From NCBI RefSeq assembly GCF_022513585.1, contig NZ_JAKWBF010000024.1, positions 23,754 through 87,753 on the forward strand: a stretch of 64,000 nt of DNA, given 5' to 3'. Positions 43,940-53,413 of the stretch are shown here, one piece after another (within the stretch, counting starts at the first letter, position 1; each line of letters opens with the position of its first letter). Below the pieces are notes generated by a model, which worked only from the letters and a program-made list of their open reading frames with translations, was not told where the DNA came from and searched no databases. Origin of the DNA: Gordonia gummivorans. Its GTDB lineage: Bacteria > Actinomycetota > Actinomycetes > Mycobacteriales > Mycobacteriaceae. Position numbers and translations under genes: made by a program.

Positions 43940-44715
43940 CATTCGACCCCCGATACCCGCCCCAGCCACGGAACATGCAACAGCCCCAGTGGGAACAGCC
44001 CGAACCTCCGACGTCGCGTCGGACCGTCGAGGTGGCCGGCGGTGTGCTCGACCGCGCCCAACGACTCCAGGCCCCCCGGGTCAAGAAGTACGTCGAATCG
44101 TTGCGCGCGAAGTACCCGAACGACTCACCCGCGCAACTCATCCGACGTCTCGAGAAGCGCTACCTGCACGCCGTCACCGGTTCGGGCGGCGCGGTGGGTG
44201 CCACTGCGGCCATCCCGGGCGTCGGGACGATGACCGCACTCGGTGCGATGACGGGCGAATCGGCCTTCTTCATCGAGGCCTCCGCGCTACTTGCCTTGGC
44301 AATCGCCGAGGTCCATGGAATTCCGTTGCACGACAACGAAAGACGCAAGACGTTGGTGCTCACCGTCGCGCTCGGCGAAGAGGGTGTGCTCGCGCTGGGA
44401 CGCGTGGTCGGGACCCGGGGAGGCGTGCTGCGCCGACTCGGCCGCTCGTCGGTCCCGCAGAGCGCGATCACCAAACTCAACAAGAAGCTCGTCGCCAAAC
44501 TGTCGCGCAAGTACGCATATCGCAAGGCGCCGTTGGTGCTCGGCAAGTTGATGCCCGCCGGGATCGGCGCCGTCATCGGTGGTGCCGGCAGTCGGGCGAT
44601 TGGCCGACGAGTGGTGCGTAACTCCCGGCAGGTCTTCGGACCCCCGCCGGTCGCGTGGCATGTCGATTCGACGGTCGTGTACGACGCCGGCCTGCCGCCC
44701 GTGCGCCGGTGGTGA
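43936..44715 (+). CDS. Membrane-associated protein with Gly-rich hydrophobic segments, EcsC-like
   Basis: 259 residues. A Pro/Gln-rich N-terminus is followed by a basic helical part (KKYVESLRAKYPNDSPAQL), then hydrophobic Gly-rich segments (GSGGAVGATAAIPGVGTMTA, FFIEASALLALAIAEVHGI, LMPAGIGAVIGGAGSRAIG). The pattern resembles EcsC-like membrane proteins, but the assignment is uncertain. ATG 43936 overlaps the GST-like stop, and its own stop overlaps the ABC exporter start, so all three are coupled. Confidence 0.6.
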   Translation: MTFDPRYPPQPRNMQQPQWEQPEPPTSRRTVEVAGGVLDRAQRLQAPRVKKYVESLRAKYPNDSPAQLIRRLEKRYLHAVTGSGGAVGATAAIPGVGTMTALGAMTGESAFFIEASALLALAIAEVHGIPLHDNERRKTLVLTVALGEEGVLALGRVVGTRGGVLRRLGRSSVPQSAITKLNKKLVAKLSRKYAYRKAPLVLGKLMPAGIGAVIGGAGSRAIGRRVVRNSRQVFGPPPVAWHVDSTVVYDAGLPPVRRW

Positions 44716-47700
44716 CGACGGCCCTCGACAACGAAGTCCAGCCGTCCCCGTCGGAGGAGAGAGCGGCCGACGCGACATCACCCGGATGGATCCGACGCCT
44801 GGCCGCCGAATCGTGGAAGTACCGGCGGCTGGTCGTCACCACCTTGATCGCCACCGCGATCGCCGTCGCGGTGGACCTCACCACTCCCCTGTTGGCGAAG
44901 GCCGCCGTCGACAACGCCACCGGCGTCGCGACCCACGGGCTGTCCATCACCGCGATCGTGACGATGCTCGTGGTGCTCGCCTTCGTCCGGTACGCCTGCC
45001 AGTACGGACGCCGCATCACGGCCGGCCGGCTGTCCATCAACGTGCAGAACGCTCTGCGCCTGCGACTGCTCGACACGCTGCTGCATCTGGATGGCCTGGC
45101 GCAGCGCGAGATCCGGACCGGGCAGATCGTCTCCCGCTCGATCTCCGATCTCCAGATCCTGCAGGGGCTGCTGGCGATGGTTCCCCTGTCGGCGGGCGCC
45201 GCGGTCCAGGTGGTCATCGCGATCGGCATCATGGCCTACCTGTCGCCTCTGCTGACCGCCGTCACATTGCTCATCATTCCCGTTGTTGCACTGGTCATCT
45301 GGCGTACTCGTCGGCGTCTGTTCGCTGCCACATGGTCGGCTCAGCAAGCCGCTGCCGACGTCGCGCAGCACGTCGAGGAGACGGTCACGGGTGTCCGCGT
45401 CGTCAAGGGCTTCGGGCAGGAGCAGCGCGCGGTCGACGAACTCGTCGACCTCGGTGCCGCACTCTACGCACGGCGACTGCGCGCCGCCCGGATCAACGCA
45501 CGATTCGCACCGACCATGGCCGCGATCCCGCAGATCGGCATGGTCGCGGTGATCGCCGTGGGGGGCTATCTGACGATGGATGGCCACATCACCACCGGAA
45601 CCTTTCTCGCCTTCACGACGTATGTGGCGAGCATGACCGCCATGGCCCGACTCCTCACCAACCTGGTGGTGAGCGCACAGCTGGCGCGAGCCGCGGTCGA
45701 GCGTGTCTTCGACGTGACCGAGCATCCCCGCGACCCGGCGATCGGCAACACCGGCACACTGCCGCCGGGACCACTCGGACTCGAACTCGACGCCGTCCGC
45801 TTCGGACACCACCGATACGACGATCCCGATTCCGAACCGGCGGTCCTCGACGGCGTGGATCTGCGCATCGCACCCGGCGAATGCGTCGCCATCGTCGGGC
45901 CGCCCGGCTCGGGCAAGTCGACGCTGGCCGACCTCGTCAGCGGATACCTGACACCCGACGCCGGGTCGATCGACATCGTCGGTGCCGACGGCCGCCATCC
46001 GGTGTCGGAGCTGGCCCCCGACGCGTTGCACCACGCGCTCGCGGTGGTCTTCGACGAGCCGTTCCTCTACTCGGACACGATCGTCGCGAACATCGCGCTC
46101 GACGTCGCCGCCGAGGACGTGGATGCGGCGGTGATGAAGCGCGTCGTCGACGCAGCACAACGCGCCGACGCGGCCGAGTTCATCGACGACCTCCCGGACG
46201 GGTACGCGACGGTCGTCGGCGAACGAGGACTCACCCTGTCCGGCGGACAACGTCAACGCATCGCCCTCGCACGCGCCCTGTTCGCCGACCCACGCATCCT
46301 CGTCCTCGACGACGCGACGTCGGCGGTCGACGCCGCCACCGAGGCCCGCATCCTGCGCGGTCTCCGCGCCCAGCACCGTACGATGCTCGTTCTGGCCCAC
46401 CGACGCTCCACCCTGACCCTCGCCGATCGTGTCGCCGTGATCGAGGGCGGCGTGATCACCGCGGTCGGCACCGTGGCCGAACTCGAGACGACGTCACCAC
46501 GCTTCCGTGACCTCATGGCGCCGGTGTCACCCACGATGCCCGAGGTCCCGGCCGGTATCACCATGTCTCCCGACTCCGCCGAGGATCTCTGGCCCGATCG
46601 GGTTCCGACCGGCGCCGACGCCCCGGCTCGACCGATCCGGAATCCGGCCCCGGCCACCGGCGGCATGGGACGCGGCCCGGGCATCGGTTCCGCCCTCGGG
46701 TCGATGCCTGCCACGCCCGCACTCACCGAGGCGGTGGCCGCGCTGCCACCGGCAACCGAGGACCCGCAGGTCGACACGGTCGCCGCGCGCCGGGAGAACC
46801 CGCACTTCACTCTGCGCGGCATCCTTCGACCGGTCCGGTGGTTGATGGTCGCCGCGATCGTGGCGATCGCCGCCGACACCCTGATCGGGCTGATGTTCCC
46901 GACCCTCGCGAGGACCGTGATCGACGCTGCCACCAACGCCGACGAGGCGACACTGTGGTGGGCCACCGGGGTGGGTGTGGCGCTCGTGGGCCTGGGTTGG
47001 GTGGCGACCTCGGCGATGACGATCACCTCGGCAAGGGCCGGCGAGCGAGTCCTGTACGGGTTGCGCATCCGCTCGTATGCGCACCTGCAACGCCTCGGAC
47101 TCGACTACTACGAGCGTGAGTTGTCGGGCCGCATCATGACCCGCATGACCACCGACGTCGACGCGCTGTCGACGTTCTTGCAGACCGGCCTCTCCTCGGC
47201 CATCGTCGCCGCACTCACGCTGATCGGCGTCACGATCGCACTCGTCGTGACCGACCCGGTCCTGGGCGCGCTGATCCTCCCGGTCTTTCTCGTCGTCGTG
47301 GTGGCCACCGTGGTGTTCCGGCGCATCGCAGCGCGCGCGTACACCCGGTCCCGCGAACTCGTCAGTGCGGTCAACGCAGATTTCCAAGAGAACATCGCCG
47401 GCATCAAGACCACGCAGACCTACCGTCACGTCGCGGTCGCCGACGCACGATTCACCACGCGGACCCTTGACTGGGTGCACGCGCGCATGGTGTCCCAACG
47501 CGCGATCTCGATCTACTTCCCGTTCATCACCTTCATGTCGGATCTCGCGACCGCCGTCGCCGTCGCGGTGGGTGCCCATCAGGTGTCGACGGGCGCGATG
47601 TCGGCCGGCACCCTGGTCGCCTTCATTCTCTATCTCGCGATGCTGTTCGGCCCGGTGCAGCAGCTCACGCAGGTCTTCGACGGGTACCAGCAGGCCGCCG

Positions 47701-48578
47701 TGGGATTGCGACGGATCGGCGATCTGGTGTCGACACCGAGTTCGCTGGCCGCGTCGCCGTCGGCCACCGAACCCGGCCCGGCCCGATTCGACGGGGCTGC
47801 CACGCTCGATCACGTCTCGTTCCGCTACGCCGGTGCCGCCGGCGACGCACTCACCGACCTCGACCTGGCCATTGCGCCGGGCACGTCGGTGGCCCTGGTC
47901 GGGCGCACCGGCGCAGGCAAGTCGACGATCGTCAAACTGCTGGCGAGGTTCTACGACCCGACCTCCGGCTCGGTGCGAATGGACGGCGTCGACATCCGCG
48001 AGTACACGTTGTCGGCCTACCGGCAACGCCTCGGACTTGTCCCCCAGGAACCACACCTGTTCACCGGCACGGTCGCGGAGAACATCGCCTACGGCCGGCC
48101 CGATGCCGACCACCGGACGATCGCTCGGGCCGCGGCGGCAGTCGGTGCCATCGACATGATCCGGTCACTTCCCGGACGCATGAATCATCCGCTCGGCGAG
48201 CGCGGCCAGGGCCTGTCGTCAGGCCAGCGGCAACTCGTCGCTCTGGCGCGTGCCGAACTCGTCGAACCCGATCTGCTGCTTCTCGACGAAGCCACCGCAA
48301 CACTGGATCAGGCAACCGAAGCGCTCGTGCTCGCTGCGGGCGCCGCGGTCACCAGGCGTCGCTCGTCGGTGATCGTCGCGCACCGACTTGCCACCGCCGC
48401 ACGGGCCGACCTGATTGCCGTTGTCGAAGACGGACGCATCGTCGAAATGGGAACACACGACGAGTTGCTGTCGTTGACCGGAAGGTATCGAGCGTTCTGG
48501 GATGCAGGTGTCGATCCCGACGAATCGCCGATTCCGGTGGGCCCATCCGGCAACGACGCCGGCCCCACGACAGCGTGA
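44712..48578 (+). CDS. Tandem ABC exporter (TMD-NBD-TMD-NBD)
   Basis: 1288-residue fused type IV exporter, like mycobacterial Rv0194. TMD1 covers about residues 30-320. NBD1 has Walker A GPPGSGKST near 400, signature LSGGQRQRIALARAL and Walker B LVLDDATSAVD. A Pro/Gly linker (about 600-690) leads to TMD2 (about 700-990). NBD2 has GRTGAGKST, LSSGQRQLVALAR and LLLLDEATATLD. NBD1 has Asp where the catalytic Glu normally follows Walker B, so one ATP site is probably degenerate. GTG 44712 overlaps the previous stop (GTGA). Substrate unknown; drugs or lipids are typical. Confidence 0.92.
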   Translation: MTTALDNEVQPSPSEERAADATSPGWIRRLAAESWKYRRLVVTTLIATAIAVAVDLTTPLLAKAAVDNATGVATHGLSITAIVTMLVVLAFVRYACQYGRRITAGRLSINVQNALRLRLLDTLLHLDGLAQREIRTGQIVSRSISDLQILQGLLAMVPLSAGAAVQVVIAIGIMAYLSPLLTAVTLLIIPVVALVIWRTRRRLFAATWSAQQAAADVAQHVEETVTGVRVVKGFGQEQRAVDELVDLGAALYARRLRAARINARFAPTMAAIPQIGMVAVIAVGGYLTMDGHITTGTFLAFTTYVASMTAMARLLTNLVVSAQLARAAVERVFDVTEHPRDPAIGNTGTLPPGPLGLELDAVRFGHHRYDDPDSEPAVLDGVDLRIAPGECVAIVGPPGSGKSTLADLVSGYLTPDAGSIDIVGADGRHPVSELAPDALHHALAVVFDEPFLYSDTIVANIALDVAAEDVDAAVMKRVVDAAQRADAAEFIDDLPDGYATVVGERGLTLSGGQRQRIALARALFADPRILVLDDATSAVDAATEARILRGLRAQHRTMLVLAHRRSTLTLADRVAVIEGGVITAVGTVAELETTSPRFRDLMAPVSPTMPEVPAGITMSPDSAEDLWPDRVPTGADAPARPIRNPAPATGGMGRGPGIGSALGSMPATPALTEAVAALPPATEDPQVDTVAARRENPHFTLRGILRPVRWLMVAAIVAIAADTLIGLMFPTLARTVIDAATNADEATLWWATGVGVALVGLGWVATSAMTITSARAGERVLYGLRIRSYAHLQRLGLDYYERELSGRIMTRMTTDVDALSTFLQTGLSSAIVAALTLIGVTIALVVTDPVLGALILPVFLVVVVATVVFRRIAARAYTRSRELVSAVNADFQENIAGIKTTQTYRHVAVADARFTTRTLDWVHARMVSQRAISIYFPFITFMSDLATAVAVAVGAHQVSTGAMSAGTLVAFILYLAMLFGPVQQLTQVFDGYQQAAVGLRRIGDLVSTPSSLAASPSATEPGPARFDGAATLDHVSFRYAGAAGDALTDLDLAIAPGTSVALVGRTGAGKSTIVKLLARFYDPTSGSVRMDGVDIREYTLSAYRQRLGLVPQEPHLFTGTVAENIAYGRPDADHRTIARAAAAVGAIDMIRSLPGRMNHPLGERGQGLSSGQRQLVALARAELVEPDLLLLDEATATLDQATEALVLAAGAAVTRRRSSVIVAHRLATAARADLIAVVEDGRIVEMGTHDELLSLTGRYRAFWDAGVDPDESPIPVGPSGNDAGPTTA

Positions 48579-48771
48579 AAGTCCGAGCCAGATGACGAGG
48601 CTCTGTCCTCGTGTGGACGACGTGTGGAACTGACCGTGAAGTAGCAGGTCGGTGCGCACGGACTGCTTTCACGCGCGTACCATCTGCAGGTGGTTCACCG
48701 ATAGTCTTCACGAGAGACCTCGGTGGCAGAAAAACCCGGCACCTTTTTGGGAATTGAGGCGAGATACCGCT

Positions 48772-51700
48772 GTGAGCAGTTCGTTATCCGATTTCGGGCA
48801 GAACACGTGGCTGGTCGAGGAAATGTACCAGCAGTTCATCCAGGACCCTGATTCGGTGGATCCGAGTTGGCACGACCTGCTGAAGAACTACAAGCCGTCA
48901 GCCAACGGCGCCGAGTCGGGATCGAACGCCAACGGCAACGGGTCGGCCCCCGCGACTGCCTCGTCGAACAAGCCCGCCCCGAGTAAGGCTCCCGAGAGCA
49001 AGACCGCCGAAAGCAAACCTGTTGCGAGCAAGTCCGCTGCGAAGCCGGCCTCAACCAAGGCATCGTCCGAGGGCTCTGCGTCCAAGCAGGTCACCCTCGA
49101 CCAGACACCCACCCGTCCCGCGGCGCGCAAGAGCGCACCGGCCAAGGAGGCCACCGCCACCAAGGCGGCCTCCGGGCAGAGCGTGGCGAGCCGCGACGGA
49201 TCGGCGCGGTCGCAGAGCCGCCCGGTCGCCAAGACGGCGACATCGACCGACAAGTCCGAATCGGCCGACGAGAACAAGGTCTTGCGTGGTCCCGCGGCCG
49301 CGATCGCGAAAAACATGTCGGCGTCGCTGCAAATCCCGACCGCGACCAGCGTTCGCGCCGTGCCCGTCAAGGCGATGATCGACAACCGCATCGTCATCAA
49401 CAACCATCTGGCCCGCACCCGCGGCGGCAAGATCAGCTTCACCCATATTCTCGGCTACGCGATCGTGCAGGCGATCAAGTCGTTCCCGAACATGAACCGG
49501 CACTTCGCCGAGGTCGACGGCAAGCCCAACGTGGTGACGCCCGCACACACCAACCTCGGGCTCGCCATCGACCTGGTCGGCAAGGACGGCAACCGCACGC
49601 TGGTCGTCGCCGCCATCAAGGAATGCGAGACGATGGGGTTCGCCGAGTTCTACTCCGGCTACCAGGACATCGTCCGCCGCGCCCGCGACGGCAAACTCGG
49701 CGCCGACGACTTCGCCGGCGTGACGATCTCGCTGACCAACCCGGGCACCATCGGGACCGTCCACTCGGTTCCTCGCCTGATGAAGGGTCAGGGCGCCATC
49801 ATCGGCGCGGGCGCCATGGAGTACCCGGCCGAGTTCCAGGGAGCCAGCGACGAGCAGATCGCCGAGCTCGGCGTCGGCAAGCTGATGACACTGACGTCCA
49901 CCTACGACCACCGCATCATCCAGGGTGCCGAGTCGGGTGACTTCCTCCGACGGATCCACGAGCTGCTGCTCGACGACGCGTTCTACGACGAGATCTTCAC
50001 CGCGTTCCACATCCCCTACGAGCCGATCCGGTGGCGCCGCGACATCCCCGCGGGAACCGTCGACAAGAACACCCGAGTGCTCGAACTGATCGCCGCCTAC
50101 CGCAGCCGCGGCCACCTCATGGCCGACATCGATCCGTTGATGATGGACAGCGACGCCCGGGCGAGCCACCCCGATCTGGACGTGTTGACCTACGGTCTGA
50201 CGCTCTGGGATCTCGACCGCACCTTCAACGTCGGCGGCTTCCACGGCCAGGAGAAGATGAAGCTGCGCGACGTGCTGTCGATTCTGCGCGACGCCTACTG
50301 CCGCCACGTCGGCGTGGAGTTCACCCACATCCTCGAGCCCGACCAGCAGAAGTGGCTGCGCGAGCGCGTGGAGATCAAGCACTCCAAACCGCCTGTCGCA
50401 GAACAGAAGTACATTCTGTCGAAGCTCAACGCCGCAGAGGCCTTCGAGACCTTCCTGCAGACCAAGTACGTCGGGCAGAAGCGGTTCTCGCTCGAGGGCG
50501 CGGAATCGGTCATCCCGATGATGGATGCCGTCATCGACCAGAGCGCCGAGCACAGCCTGGGCGAGGTCGTCATCGGTATGCCGCACCGCGGGCGGCTCAA
50601 CGTCCTGGCCAACATCGTCGGCAAGCCCTACTCGAAGATCTTCACCGAATTCGAAGGCAACCTGAACCCGTCGCAGGCGCACGGCTCCGGCGACGTGAAG
50701 TATCACCTGGGCGCCGAGGGCAAGTACTACCAGATGTTCGGCGACAACGAGATCACCGTGTCGCTCACCGCCAACCCGAGTCACCTCGAGGCCGTCGATC
50801 CGGTTCTCGAAGGTCTGGTCCGCGCGAAGCAGGACCAGCTCGACGAGGAGGGCGAGTTCTCGATCCTGCCGCTGATGCTGCACGGCGACGCCGCTTTCGC
50901 GGGACAGGGCGTGGTGCCCGAGACCCTCAACCTGGCCATGCTGCCCGGCTACCGCACCGGCGGAACCGTGCACATCGTGGTCAACAACCAGGTCGGATTC
51001 ACCACCGCACCGGAGCATTCGCGCTCGTCCGAGTACTGCACCGATGTCGCGAAGATGATCGGCGCGCCGATCTTCCACGTCAACGGCGACGATCCCGAGG
51101 CCTGCGTGTGGGCGGCGAAGCTCGCCGTCGACTACCGGCAGACCTATCACAAGGACGTCGTGATCGACCTCGTCTGCTTCCGCCGTCGTGGACACAACGA
51201 GGGTGACGACCCGTCGATGACCCAGCCGGCGATGTACGACGTGATCGACACCAAGCGTGGAGTCCGCAAGAGCTACACCGAAGCCCTGATCGGTCGTGGT
51301 GACATCTCGACCAAGGAGGCCGAGGACGCCCTGCGCGACTACCAGGGACAGCTCGAGCGGGTCTTCAACGAGGTCAAAGAACTGGAGAAGTACCGCCCCG
51401 AGCCGAGCCCGTCCGTCGAATCCGACCAGACGCTGCCCACCAAGCTCGTCACCGCCGTCGACAAGACGACCCTGCAGACCATCGGTGATGCCTTCGTCAA
51501 CGTGCCCGACGGATTCACCCCGCATCCCCGCGTGAAGCCGGTGCTCGACCGCCGGCAGGAGGCATCACGCAACGGCGGTATCGACTGGGCGTTCGCCGAG
51601 CTTCTCGCGTTCGGATCGCTCGTCCTCGAGGGTCGCACCGTGCGCCTGTCGGGACAGGATTCCCGCCGCGGCACGTTCACGCAGCGTCACTCGGTTCTGA

Positions 51701-52635
51701 TCGACCGGGAGAACGGGTCGGAGTACACCCCCCTCAACCATCTCAAGCCCATCGACGGTGAGCACGGCGGTGGCCAATTCATGGTCTACGACTCGCCGCT
51801 GTCCGAGTTCGCGGTGGTCGGATTCGAGTACGGGTACTCGGTCGGCAACCCGGACGCCCTGGTGCTCTGGGAAGGGCAGTTCGGCGACTTCGTGAACGGC
51901 GCGCAGTCCATCATCGACGAGTTCATCTCCTCCGGTGAGGCCAAGTGGGGCCAGCTCTCCGACGTCGTGCTGCTGCTTCCGCACGGTCACGAGGGCCAAG
52001 GCCCCGACCACACCTCGGGGCGTATCGAACGCTTCCTGCAGCTGTGTGCCGAGGGATCGATGACCGTCGCCCTACCGTCGACGCCGGCCAGCTACTTCCA
52101 CCTGCTGCGCCGCCATGTGCTCGACGGCATCAGCCGCCCGCTCATCGTGTTCACCCCGAAGTCGATGCTGCGCAACAAGGCCGCTGTCTCCCCGGTCGAA
52201 GACTTCACCGACGACAAGTTCCGTTCGGTGATCGACGACCCGAAGTATGTCGGCGGAGGCGATCGCAGCACGGTCAAGCGGGTGTTGCTGGTGAGCGGCA
52301 AGCTCTACTACGAGTTGGCCGCACGCCGCGACAAGGATGATCGCGACGACGTCGCGGTTGTCCGGATCGAGCAGCTCTACCCGGTTCCGCACCGCCGACT
52401 CCGCAACACGTTGGAGCAGTACCCGAACGCCACCGACTTCGCCTGGGTCCAGGAGGAGCCGGCGAACCAGGGACCGTGGCCGTTCCTCGGCCTGTGGCTG
52501 CCCGAGGTGCTCCCGGACACGCTCGGCGGCCTGCGTCGTATCTCGCGGCGCGCGATGTCGGCACCGTCGTCGGGCTCCAGCAAGGTCCATGCCGTGGAGC
52601 AGCAGGAGATCATCGGCGAGGCGTTCGCCGAGTAG
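48772..52635 (+). CDS. kgd: Multifunctional 2-oxoglutarate metabolism enzyme (Kgd)
   Basis: 1287-residue SucA-SucB fusion of the mycobacterial type. Residues 1-40 ([20 protein letters not shown]) are the E1 N-terminal segment. Residues about 40-170 are an Ala/Lys/Ser/Pro linker. Residues about 180-420 are an E2-type acyltransferase core with [15 protein letters not shown]. The rest is the ThDP-dependent E1 ([58 protein letters not shown]). It acts as E1 of 2-oxoglutarate dehydrogenase and can decarboxylate 2-oxoglutarate or form 2-hydroxy-3-oxoadipate; the mycobacterial enzyme is controlled by GarA. GTG 48772 has GAGGCGAG upstream. Confidence 0.97.
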   Translation: MSSSLSDFGQNTWLVEEMYQQFIQDPDSVDPSWHDLLKNYKPSANGAESGSNANGNGSAPATASSNKPAPSKAPESKTAESKPVASKSAAKPASTKASSEGSASKQVTLDQTPTRPAARKSAPAKEATATKAASGQSVASRDGSARSQSRPVAKTATSTDKSESADENKVLRGPAAAIAKNMSASLQIPTATSVRAVPVKAMIDNRIVINNHLARTRGGKISFTHILGYAIVQAIKSFPNMNRHFAEVDGKPNVVTPAHTNLGLAIDLVGKDGNRTLVVAAIKECETMGFAEFYSGYQDIVRRARDGKLGADDFAGVTISLTNPGTIGTVHSVPRLMKGQGAIIGAGAMEYPAEFQGASDEQIAELGVGKLMTLTSTYDHRIIQGAESGDFLRRIHELLLDDAFYDEIFTAFHIPYEPIRWRRDIPAGTVDKNTRVLELIAAYRSRGHLMADIDPLMMDSDARASHPDLDVLTYGLTLWDLDRTFNVGGFHGQEKMKLRDVLSILRDAYCRHVGVEFTHILEPDQQKWLRERVEIKHSKPPVAEQKYILSKLNAAEAFETFLQTKYVGQKRFSLEGAESVIPMMDAVIDQSAEHSLGEVVIGMPHRGRLNVLANIVGKPYSKIFTEFEGNLNPSQAHGSGDVKYHLGAEGKYYQMFGDNEITVSLTANPSHLEAVDPVLEGLVRAKQDQLDEEGEFSILPLMLHGDAAFAGQGVVPETLNLAMLPGYRTGGTVHIVVNNQVGFTTAPEHSRSSEYCTDVAKMIGAPIFHVNGDDPEACVWAAKLAVDYRQTYHKDVVIDLVCFRRRGHNEGDDPSMTQPAMYDVIDTKRGVRKSYTEALIGRGDISTKEAEDALRDYQGQLERVFNEVKELEKYRPEPSPSVESDQTLPTKLVTAVDKTTLQTIGDAFVNVPDGFTPHPRVKPVLDRRQEASRNGGIDWAFAELLAFGSLVLEGRTVRLSGQDSRRGTFTQRHSVLIDRENGSEYTPLNHLKPIDGEHGGGQFMVYDSPLSEFAVVGFEYGYSVGNPDALVLWEGQFGDFVNGAQSIIDEFISSGEAKWGQLSDVVLLLPHGHEGQGPDHTSGRIERFLQLCAEGSMTVALPSTPASYFHLLRRHVLDGISRPLIVFTPKSMLRNKAAVSPVEDFTDDKFRSVIDDPKYVGGGDRSTVKRVLLVSGKLYYELAARRDKDDRDDVAVVRIEQLYPVPHRRLRNTLEQYPNATDFAWVQEEPANQGPWPFLGLWLPEVLPDTLGGLRRISRRAMSAPSSGSSKVHAVEQQEIIGEAFAE

Positions 52636-52695
52636 CGACGGCCTCTCCGCCGACTGAGGTGCGGTCGGGGCTCGCTTCGCCCGCACCTCAGGGGG

Positions 52696-53310
52696 TCAGG
52701 CCTCGGGAACCACCACACCCGCCGCCCCGGCCAGCGCCGGCAACGCCGCGGTGATCAGCGCCAGCAGTTCGTCGCGAGAGATCCGGGGTCCCGCAAGCCA
52801 GCTGATCGTGGTCTCCTCCACGAAGGAGATCCAGCCGTGCACGGTCATCTCGACGACCGGGGTCACGGTGAGTCCGAGCGCGGGCACGTGGTCGAGCACG
52901 CGCTGGGCCATCACCGCACGAGTGTCGTCGAAGATGGCGCGCATGGTGGCATCCGAACTCGACGCACCGCGCATGAACGTCATGTACGACGACCGGTTCT
53001 CGCTCACATAGTCGATGAACGCGGTCATCGACGACTGCAGGATCGCGAGCGGGTCCTCGAGTGACGGGTCGGGCGCTGTGCACTCGAGCATCTGCCGAGC
53101 CTGAGTGGCCGCGATGGCCACATGGAAGTCCTGCTTGGACTCGAAGTAGTGGAACAGCAGCGCTCGTGAGACGCCGGCGGCCTCAGCGATCGCCTCGATC
53201 GACACCTGGTCGAGCGGACGCTCCGACACCATCTCCAGACCGAGTTCGATGAGTTGTTCGCGACGCGCCTCGGGACTCATCCGCGTGCGTTTACCCTGGG
53301 TCACCGACAC
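52696..53310 (-). CDS. TetR-family transcriptional regulator
   Basis: 204 residues with an N-terminal TetR HTH (VSIEAIAEAAGVSRALLFHYFESKQDF split over helices 2-4) and a helical ligand domain ending in LAGAAGVVVPEA. GTG 53310 has GAGGAGGGA upstream. It diverges from the monooxygenase gene with palindromes between them, so it probably represses that operon and itself. The ligand may be a hydrophobic ketone, acid or sterol-like compound. Confidence 0.9.
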   Translation of the reverse strand: MSVTQGKRTRMSPEARREQLIELGLEMVSERPLDQVSIEAIAEAAGVSRALLFHYFESKQDFHVAIAATQARQMLECTAPDPSLEDPLAILQSSMTAFIDYVSENRSSYMTFMRGASSSDATMRAIFDDTRAVMAQRVLDHVPALGLTVTPVVEMTVHGWISFVEETTISWLAGPRISRDELLALITAALPALAGAAGVVVPEA

Positions 53311-53354
53311 GGATTCCCTCCTCTCACCGTCGACACACACCGACCCTAGCCACT

Positions 53355-53395
53355 TACTGAATCAGATTCAATAAGCTATTGACATGAGTTCAGTA
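53355..53395. promoter_or_regulatory. TetR operator candidates before the monooxygenase gene
   Basis: TGAATC-A-GATTCA (53358-53370) is a perfect 13-bp palindrome. A second wider inverted pair, TACTGAA (53355-53361) and TTCAGTA (53389-53395), spans the -35 box. Both fit control by the divergent TetR protein. Confidence 0.6.
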
Positions 53396-53407
53396 GCTTC
53401 CTATGGT
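53379..53407 (+). promoter_or_regulatory. Promoter of the monooxygenase-SDR operon
   Basis: A perfect -35 TTGACA (53379-53384), a 17-bp spacer and -10 TATGGT (53402-53407). The ATG at 53414 is 6 bp beyond the -10, so the mRNA is probably leaderless. The ATG at 53384 lies in the promoter and cannot be the start. Confidence 0.7.
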
Positions 53408-53413
53408 GACTTC

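Noticed and set aside
44579..46510. A 643-codon frame overlapping the ABC exporter
   Set aside because: Shadow of the exporter gene with low-complexity Arg-rich translation and no start signal.
53384..53413. Earlier ATG for the monooxygenase
   Set aside because: It lies at the end of the TTGACA -35 element, upstream of the likely transcription start.
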